A DNA stretch of 11,419 nt from Bacteroidota bacterium. GTDB lineage: Bacteria > Bacteroidota > Ignavibacteria > UBA10030. Positions within the stretch are counted from its first letter, which is position 1; each line of letters opens with the position of its first letter. The DNA lies in the NCBI GenBank assembly GCA_025455125.1, contig JALONE010000009.1, positions 1-11,419 of the forward strand. Direction: 5' to 3'. A program made the position numbers and the translations under genes. This document shows, piece by piece, positions 6,528-11,419 of this stretch. The notes under the pieces are model-generated. The model had not been told where the DNA came from. It did not search any database and worked only from the letters and a program-made list of their open reading frames with translations.

Positions 6528-7274
6528 ATGAAGTCGCGCGTCCTGTTGAGTGTTGTCGTTCTCCTTGGTGTCCTTGTTCGATCTTCCTCTGCGCAGCAAT
6601 CCGAACCCCAGCCCAACACGCTCTCTCCCGACGAACAGAAGCAGGGATGGCTCCTGCTGTTCGATGGAACGAGCATGAACGGGTGGCGCGGTGCATATCT
6701 GGATTCCCTGCCAACGCGCGGATGGGACGTGCGGGATGAGATGCTGATCGTACAAGCGTCGGGGGGCGGCGAGGCGGCGTTTGGAGGCGACATCGTCACG
6801 ATTGAGGAGTTCGAGAATTTCGAACTCTGTGTGGACTTCAAATTGACCGAGGGGGCGAACAGCGGGATCAAGTACTTCGTTACGGAACAACTGCCCAAGA
6901 CGCCGGGCTCTGCCAAGGGGCTCGAGTACCAGATCTTGGACGATGAACGACATCCGGATGCGAAACTTGGCATCAGGGGGAACAGAACACTGGCGTCGTT
7001 ATATGACCTGATCCCCGCAACGAACAAACGCCCCGCGCCGATGGGGGAATGGAATCATGCCCGCATTCTCGTGAAGGGGAAGCATGTGGAACATTGGCTG
7101 AACGGAGTCAAGGTGCTCGAGTATGAACGGGGAGGGAAGGAGTTTCTCTCTCACAAAGCGGAAAGCAAATTCAAGGATCTTCCGGAGTTCGGAGAAGCGA
7201 AGAGCGGCCATATCCTCCTGCAGGATCATGGCAATCAGGTCTTCTATCGGAATGTGAAGATTCGCACCTTCTAG
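6528..7274 (+). CDS. Secreted DUF1080 protein (3-keto-disaccharide hydrolase family)
   Basis: A 248-residue protein with a Sec signal peptide (MKSRVLLSVVVLLGVLVRSSSA, cleavage probably before QQS), placing it in the periplasm or on the envelope. The mature part is one concanavalin-like DUF1080 (PF06439) domain: GWLLLFDGTSMNGWRG (40-55), LTEGANSGIKYFV (106-118), GLEYQILDDERHPD (131-144), WNHARILVKGKHVEHWLNG (175-193) and the terminal GHILLQDHGNQVFYRNVKIR (227-246). Characterised family members hydrolyse 3-keto-glycosides or act on the unsaturated intermediates of 3-keto-sugar breakdown. That role fits the Gfo/Idh and TIM-barrel neighbours but is inferred for this protein. The start is ATG 6528, which has AAGGA six bases upstream and gives a clean signal peptide; ATGs at 6471 and 6513 would bury it. 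It is the first gene of a four-gene run, 15 bases from the next. Confidence 0.9.
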   Translation: MKSRVLLSVVVLLGVLVRSSSAQQSEPQPNTLSPDEQKQGWLLLFDGTSMNGWRGAYLDSLPTRGWDVRDEMLIVQASGGGEAAFGGDIVTIEEFENFELCVDFKLTEGANSGIKYFVTEQLPKTPGSAKGLEYQILDDERHPDAKLGIRGNRTLASLYDLIPATNKRPAPMGEWNHARILVKGKHVEHWLNGVKVLEYERGGKEFLSHKAESKFKDLPEFGEAKSGHILLQDHGNQVFYRNVKIRTF

Positions 7275-7289
7275 TCGAGGTCTTTCACA

Positions 7290-8138
7290 ATGGAACATCC
7301 ATCACGACGAGATTTTATCAAGACCGCTGGACTGGCGATCGCCGGAGCGGCGGCGTTCACGGAGTCTTCTCACGCGTTGCCCATGCGTCAAATTCGGAGA
7401 AAGCGGTTTTCACTCGGCATCGCCTCCTACACGTTCCGGGCGTTCTCACTGGATGAAACCATCGAGATGACGAAGCGCTTGGGCTTGACCCACCTGACGC
7501 TAAAAGACATGCACCTGCCGTTGTTGTCGACGACCGAACAGATCGCCGATGTTCAAAAACGGATCATCGATGCCGGTCTCACGCTTGCGTCCTGCGGCGT
7601 CGTCTACATGAAGACCGAGGAGGAAGTCCGAAGGGGATTTGCGTACGCAAAGGCGGTGGGGATCAAGATGCTTGTCGGCGTACCTGACAAATCTTTGCTG
7701 GGATTGGCGGAAGAACTCGTTAAAGAGATGGACATTCTCCTCGCGATCCACAATCACGGACCGAACGACGATCGCTACCCGAGTCCCGAAAGCGCGTACT
7801 CTCTCGTCGAAGGGATGGACCCACGGATGGGGCTCTGCATCGATGTCGGACATACGCAGCGCCTTGGGATCGACCCTGCGAGGGAGATCGAGCAATTCTC
7901 GGACCGCGTGTTCGACATCCATATCAAGGATGTGACGTCTTCCGATGCAGCGGGCACGACGATTGAGATGGGACGCGGCGTAATTGACATTCCGGGAATC
8001 ATGCGAACATTGCAGGATATCGGCTACGAGCGAACGATCCACATTGAATTCGAGAAAGATCAGAAGGACCCGCTTCCCGGTGTTGCGGAATCGGTCGGAT
8101 ACGTGCGCGGTGTGCTAGACGCAGTCATGAATGGATGA
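7290..8138 (+). CDS. Tat-exported sugar phosphate isomerase/epimerase-like TIM barrel (AP_endonuc_2 family)
   Basis: A 282-residue protein. The N-terminus has a twin-arginine signal, SRRDFIKTAGLAIAGAAAF (5-23), so it is probably exported folded to the periplasm. The rest is a xylose-isomerase-like TIM barrel. Likely metal and active-site residues are His154 and His156 in LAIHNHGP, Asp185 and His188 in CIDVGHTQ, His211 and Asp214 in DIHIKD, GRG (228-230) and Glu253 in HIEFE. His154 stands where many relatives have Glu. The family includes epimerases, isomerases and lyases acting on keto-sugars, some of them partners of Gfo/Idh dehydrogenases in 3-keto-glycoside breakdown. Despite the family name, a phosphorylated substrate is unlikely in the periplasm. 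ATG 7290 has GAGGT eight bases upstream. The gene lies 15 bases after the DUF1080 gene and 28 before the next start, consistent with one operon. Confidence 0.87.
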   Translation: MEHPSRRDFIKTAGLAIAGAAAFTESSHALPMRQIRRKRFSLGIASYTFRAFSLDETIEMTKRLGLTHLTLKDMHLPLLSTTEQIADVQKRIIDAGLTLASCGVVYMKTEEEVRRGFAYAKAVGIKMLVGVPDKSLLGLAEELVKEMDILLAIHNHGPNDDRYPSPESAYSLVEGMDPRMGLCIDVGHTQRLGIDPAREIEQFSDRVFDIHIKDVTSSDAAGTTIEMGRGVIDIPGIMRTLQDIGYERTIHIEFEKDQKDPLPGVAESVGYVRGVLDAVMNG

Positions 8139-8166
8139 TCGGAGCAATGAAGGAGAGGGAAGGACG

Positions 8167-9519
8167 ATGAAACAGACACGTCGGACATTTCTTCGTGATG
8201 CGGCAGTGGGTGGCGCAGCGATCACGGCAGGCATGATGGGGACAACCGCGCTGAGTTATGCGCGAATCCTCGGTGCGAATGATCGTGTACGCGTCGGCAT
8301 CGTGGGCTTTTCCGACCGTGCCAAAGCGACGCTGATCCCTGCGCTGCAAATCTATGCACGTGAACTGAATTTCGAGATAACGGCGGTTTCCGATATTTGG
8401 AAGCGGCGGCGCGAGGAAGGGGGCGGATTCATCAAGCAGTTGACCGGCAAGGATGTTGCGCTTGCCCGCAACAACGAGGAGCTCTACGACCGCCGACTCA
8501 CGGATGCGGTCATCATCAGTACAGCAGATTTCCAGCATGCGCTCCATGGTGTCGAGGCGATACGAGCCGGAGTCGATGCGTACATTGAAAAGCCAATGGC
8601 GGAGTCCATGGCGGATGCACGGGCATTGTTGAAGGCGGTACAAGCGTCGAACCAGATCGTGCAGATCGGATCTCAGCGCCGGAGCGGTTCCAATTACATC
8701 GCGGCACATGAGTACATTCGTTCGGGCAAATTCGGCGCGATCACGATGGTCGAGATGACATGGAATGTGAATCAGCCGGGACGGTGGCGACGGCCAAAGC
8801 TGGTTGCGGAGATTCGAGAGGGGGACACGGATTGGATGCGATATGTGATGGGAAAGACGAGCGATTCGTGGGATGCGCGAAAGTACGTCGAGTACCGCTT
8901 GTTCTGGCCCTATTCGTCCGGCATTCCCGGACAATGGATGTCCCACCAGATCGACACCGTCCATTGGTTCAGTGGACTGCGGCGTCCGCGAAGCGTGGTG
9001 GCGAACGGGGGCATTTACGTCTGGAAAGATGGACGGCAGAACGCCGATACAATGACCGCGGTGTTTGACTACGGTCCGTTGAAGGATCCGACGACCGGAT
9101 TCCAGGTGCTCTATTCTTCCCGCATGCACAATTCCGCCGGAGGCGTGAAGGAGATCTACTACTCCAATGCTGGAACGCTCAACCTGGACACGAATGAGAT
9201 CTCAGCCGATGGCGGACTTCGTGCGCCGCAGGCAGATGAGATGGGGATGAAGCCGAACCTGCTTGAACCGATGAGGCTGCGCTCGAACGAGCGCGTGGCG
9301 ACCGAAGCGAACACCAGCGTCGATGGGATGAGTTCCGCTCATATGCGGAATTGGATGGAGTGTATCCGAAGCCGAAAGACGCCGAATGGCGACGTCGTTG
9401 CGGGGTATGATCACTCCGTTGCAAACATCATGACGACTGCGGCGCTGCATACGGGGCTGCGAGTAACGTTCGATGATGAGCGGCAGGAGGTCATCGCCGG
9501 CAGTTCTGTGTTTCGCTGA
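8167..9519 (+). CDS. Tat-exported Gfo/Idh/MocA oxidoreductase with atypical glycine motif
   Basis: A 450-residue protein with a Tat signal, TRRTFLRDAAVGGAAITAGMM (4-24). The Rossmann entry is VRVGIVGFSDRA (41-52), where the usual GxGxxG glycines read G-F-S-D-R-A. Downstream motifs are intact: DAVIISTADFQHALHGVEAI (113-132), AYIEKPMAESMADA (138-151, Lys142), GSQRRSG (168-174), GQWMSHQIDTVHWFSG (255-270, with His260, Asp263 and His266) and HMRNWMECIRSRKTPNGDV (392-410), typical of the larger secreted Gfo/Idh proteins common in Bacteroidota and Planctomycetes. Such enzymes oxidise or rearrange sugars with tightly held NAD(P), which explains export in folded form. Oxidation at C3 of a glycoside is the inferred reaction here. 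ATG 8167 is chosen because it starts the Tat signal and follows a GGGAAGGA purine run; ATG 8131 would add 12 polar residues and overlap the preceding gene. Confidence 0.9.
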   Translation: MKQTRRTFLRDAAVGGAAITAGMMGTTALSYARILGANDRVRVGIVGFSDRAKATLIPALQIYARELNFEITAVSDIWKRRREEGGGFIKQLTGKDVALARNNEELYDRRLTDAVIISTADFQHALHGVEAIRAGVDAYIEKPMAESMADARALLKAVQASNQIVQIGSQRRSGSNYIAAHEYIRSGKFGAITMVEMTWNVNQPGRWRRPKLVAEIREGDTDWMRYVMGKTSDSWDARKYVEYRLFWPYSSGIPGQWMSHQIDTVHWFSGLRRPRSVVANGGIYVWKDGRQNADTMTAVFDYGPLKDPTTGFQVLYSSRMHNSAGGVKEIYYSNAGTLNLDTNEISADGGLRAPQADEMGMKPNLLEPMRLRSNERVATEANTSVDGMSSAHMRNWMECIRSRKTPNGDVVAGYDHSVANIMTTAALHTGLRVTFDDERQEVIAGSSVFR

Positions 9520-9528
9520 GGAGAGACC

Positions 9529-10434
9529 ATGCGTAGAGAGTTCTTGAAGACGCTTGCAGCAGTGCCGCTCCTGACGGCGGTACAAATCATTGGTGGCGGA
9601 ACCACGGCGAAGGGACAAGAAGCGGTCAGACGAGTCGGCGGACCGCGACTGAAGACCAGTCTGAATGCCTACTCGTTCAACGAACCGCTGCGAAACGGGA
9701 CAATGACCTTGTCCGACGTGCTTGCGTTCTGCGCGGACGTCGGATTTGATGGTGTAGATCTCACCGCGTATTACTTTCCCGGATATCCTCGCGTGCCGGA
9801 TGACGCATTGATCAATCGGATCAAGCGGGAAGCATTCGTGCTTGGATTGGACATCAGCGGTACGGGTGTGCGGAATGACTTCACATCTCCGGACGCGACG
9901 AAGCGCCGCGGAGACGTCGTGCTGGTGAAAGAGTGGATCGATGTTGCGGTGAAGCTTGGTGCCCCGGTGATTCGCATCTTCGCGGGGAAGGAGGACACAA
10001 GCGGGTACACGTGGAAACAGGTCGCCGAATGGATGGTGCGTGATATCGACGAGTGTGTGGCGTACGGCCGGGAACGCGGGGTGATGGTTGCGATTCAGAA
10101 TCACAATGACTTCATCAAGACCGCGGAAGATGCACTGACCATCCTGCGCATGGTTGATTCGCCGTGGTTCGGACTCATCCTCGACACGGGGAGCTATCGA
10201 AGCGGCGATGCCTACGAGCAGATACGGATGACGGCACCGTTTGCCGTGAATTGGCAGGTCAAAGAACGAATCACGGTGGATGGACGCGATGAAGCTACCG
10301 ACCTTGATCGCATCGTTCGCACCATCCGTGGAGCGGGGTACCGGGGATATGTTCCAATCGAAACGCTCGGACCAGGGGATCCGAAGAAAAAGGTTCGTTC
10401 CATGTTCGAGGCCTTCCGAAAGGCGCTCTCATGA
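9529..10434 (+). CDS. Second Tat-exported xylose-isomerase-like TIM barrel
   Basis: A 301-residue protein with a very short twin-arginine N-terminus (MRREFLKTLAAVPLLTAVQ), followed by a linker and a xylose-isomerase-like TIM barrel (about 41-300). Blocks are LNAYSFNEPL (45-54), GFDGVDLTAYYFPGYP (72-87), VMVAIQNHND (185-194), FGLILDTGSYRSGD (214-227), NWQVKERI (241-248) and YRGYVPIETLG (271-281). Probable ligand positions are Gln190, Asp219, Gln243 or Lys245, and Glu278; this set differs from the first barrel in the operon (His154, Asp185, His211, Glu253). The two are therefore not redundant copies and may catalyse different steps. ATG 9529 lies nine bases after the previous stop, with AGGAGA overlapping that stop. 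Family membership is clear but the reaction is not. It is the last gene of the run; no clear intrinsic terminator is seen in 10435-10505, only a run of six T then six C at 10469-10480. Confidence 0.85.
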   Translation: MRREFLKTLAAVPLLTAVQIIGGGTTAKGQEAVRRVGGPRLKTSLNAYSFNEPLRNGTMTLSDVLAFCADVGFDGVDLTAYYFPGYPRVPDDALINRIKREAFVLGLDISGTGVRNDFTSPDATKRRGDVVLVKEWIDVAVKLGAPVIRIFAGKEDTSGYTWKQVAEWMVRDIDECVAYGRERGVMVAIQNHNDFIKTAEDALTILRMVDSPWFGLILDTGSYRSGDAYEQIRMTAPFAVNWQVKERITVDGRDEATDLDRIVRTIRGAGYRGYVPIETLGPGDPKKKVRSMFEAFRKALS

Positions 10435-10505
10435 CGCCAAGATCTCTCATTACGTGACAAAATCACCGTTTTTTCCCCCCGATTGAGCATTCCACCATTT
10501 CTCAC

Positions 10506-10536
10506 TTGACAAAGCGGATTCGATTTTCCATCTTTG
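10506..10536 (+). promoter_or_regulatory. Promoter of the TonB-dependent receptor gene
   Basis: TTGACA (10506-10511) matches the -35 consensus exactly. CATCTTTG (10529-10536) matches the Bacteroidota -7 element TAnnTTTG except at its first base. Twenty bases separate TTG from the second element, the spacing expected of the Bacteroidota -33/-7 promoter. Transcription would start within the first operator-like repeat, near 10541-10543. Confidence 0.55.
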
Positions 10537-10571
10537 TTACCGATAAAGTAATCGGTTAAGTAATCGGTTCG
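10536..10571 (+). promoter_or_regulatory. Three tandem 12-bp CG-centred operator-like repeats
   Basis: Three adjacent 12-mers, GTTACCGATAAA (10536-10547), GTAATCGGTTAA (10548-10559) and GTAATCGGTTCG (10560-10571), sit between the promoter and the start codon. Each is a near-palindrome centred on CG (TTA-CCGA-TAA, TAA-TCGG-TTA), the general form of LacI-family operators, and the centres are exactly 12 bp apart. The first pair also forms the dyad ACCGAT-N6-ATCGGT. A repressor bound here would cover the transcription start. No regulator gene is in the window, so the LacI assignment is an inference from motif shape. Confidence 0.5.
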
Positions 10572-10590
10572 CTTGATGAAGGAATTGCCT

Positions 10591-11419
10591 ATGCTCCTGA
10601 GCCCTGTGCTGCGCCGAATTCTTCCTCTCGTTCTCCTTCCCATTGTCGCATTCTCTCAAGCGTCCATTCGTGGAAGCGTCACCGATCAAACAACGAACGA
10701 ACCACTTGTTGGTGCCCATGTTTTCGTTCAAGGGACGGCGATCGGCACGGCGACCGACAGAGAAGGGAAATACGTACTTACTGGCGTGCCCGCCGGGTCC
10801 TATCAATTGAAGGTGTCCTACATCGGATATGTCTCAAAGGAGATTTCGCAAACCGTTGAAAGCGGATCGACGTTGTCGCTTGACATCACCCTCATGGCGG
10901 ACGTCGTGCAAGGGGAGGAAGTGATCGTCACCGCGCAAGCTCGAGGTCAGGTCGCGGCGATCAACCAGCAACGCACCTCGAACACCATCATCAATGTCAT
11001 CTCGGAGGAAAAGATCCAGGAACTTCCCGACGCCAACGCGGCGGAGGCCATCGGCCGACTGCCGGGCGTTTCGCTGATCCGTTCAGGCGGAGAGGCCAAC
11101 AAGGTCCTCTTGCGCGGATTGAGCGACAAGTTCAGCACGATTACCATCGACGGCATCAAAGTTCCTCCAACCGATGCGAATGAACGCGGAGTCGACCTCA
11201 GCACGATTTCACAAGGCACCCTGGCGGGTGTCGAGCTCTTCAAGGCGCTCACACCGGACAAGGATGCCGATGCGATCGCTGGATCGATCAATCTTGTTAC
11301 GAAGCGTGCTCCGCAAGAACGCGTGTTGAAGGCGGACCTGAAGGGGGACTATAATCATTTGATGAAGGCGTTGGACCAGTATGATGTTCAATTGAAGTAC
11401 GGCGAACGCTTTTTCGACA
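10591..11419 (+). CDS. TonB-dependent receptor with CarboxypepD_reg-like domain (3' end cut by window)
   Basis: The frame stays open for 276 codons to the window edge. A Sec signal peptide (MLLSPVLRRILPLVLLPIVAFSQA) is followed by a carboxypeptidase-regulatory-like beta domain (about 26-104: IRGSVTD, PLVGAHVFVQGT, DREGKYVLTGVPAGSY, VSYIGY), a TonB-box-like EEVIVTA (109-115) and a plug domain (about 130-238) with ELPDANAAEAIGRLPGVSL (144-162), VLLRGLSDKFSTITIDG (172-188) and ADAIAGSINLVTK (226-238). The plug resembles the Caulobacter/Xanthomonas type of receptors linked to carbohydrate uptake; the barrel lies outside the window. It would import the substrate of the preceding operon across the outer membrane, an inference from position. 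ATG 10591 has AAGGAA six bases upstream; ATG 10576 would add five residues. No SusD-like gene is visible. Confidence 0.92.
   Translation, partial: MLLSPVLRRILPLVLLPIVAFSQASIRGSVTDQTTNEPLVGAHVFVQGTAIGTATDREGKYVLTGVPAGSYQLKVSYIGYVSKEISQTVESGSTLSLDITLMADVVQGEEVIVTAQARGQVAAINQQRTSNTIINVISEEKIQELPDANAAEAIGRLPGVSLIRSGGEANKVLLRGLSDKFSTITIDGIKVPPTDANERGVDLSTISQGTLAGVELFKALTPDKDADAIAGSINLVTKRAPQERVLKADLKGDYNHLMKALDQYDVQLKYGERFFD

Noticed and set aside
6434..7027. N-terminal extension of the minus-strand oxidoreductase to 549 residues
   Set aside because: The extra 198 residues are antisense to the DUF1080 gene and low in complexity; the Rossmann domain begins at ATG 6433.
8131..8166. Upstream start (ATG 8131) for the Tat-exported oxidoreductase
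   Set aside because: It would overlap the previous gene by eight bases and put 12 polar residues before the twin-arginine signal.
10469..10480. T6-C6 tract after the last TIM-barrel gene, considered as a terminator
   Set aside because: No GC-rich stem precedes it. AATC/GATT pairing across the tract is only four bp.

Overview
The window looks like chromosome from a moderately GC-rich member of the Bacteroidota/Chlorobiota/Ignavibacteriota group. The reasons are a TonB-dependent receptor with an N-terminal carboxypeptidase-regulatory-like domain, a promoter close to the Bacteroidota -33/-7 type (TTG then roughly TAnnTTTG), weak or absent Shine-Dalgarno sites before several genes, and clustered Tat-exported Gfo/Idh and TIM-barrel proteins. 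The phylum is inferred; there is no marker gene. No RNA gene, CRISPR array, insertion sequence or gene-free stretch longer than 300 bases was seen.

Left part (1-2874, minus strand): a probable two-gene operon of a divergent YchF/OLA1-type ATPase (1700-2785) followed by a multi-PAS sensor that runs into an RsbU/SpoIIE-type PP2C phosphatase domain cut by the window edge (1-1681). Middle part (2971-5373, plus strand): a putative lipoprotein of the GHL10/YddW glycosidase-like family and a PlsC-type acyltransferase. The leaders of ychF and plsC each carry a degenerate seven-base tandem array that ends 3-4 bases before the start codon and is nearly free of G on the coding strand.

Right part (5378-11419): a probable glycoside or cyclitol utilisation locus. 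A cytoplasmic IolW/YdgJ-like oxidoreductase (5378-6433, minus) is divergent from a tight plus-strand operon: a secreted DUF1080 (3-keto-disaccharide hydrolase family) protein, a Tat-exported AP-endonuclease-2-type TIM barrel, a Tat-exported Gfo/Idh oxidoreductase with an eroded glycine motif, and a second Tat-exported TIM barrel. After 71 bases comes a promoter with three 12-bp operator-like repeats and the start of a TonB-dependent receptor (cut by the right edge).

The working model is uptake of a glycoside by the receptor, oxidation at C3 by the exported Gfo/Idh enzyme, cleavage or hydration of the keto-sugar by the DUF1080 and TIM-barrel proteins in the periplasm, and possibly a cytoplasmic reduction by the divergent IolW-like enzyme. 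This rests on family membership and gene order; the substrate is unknown.
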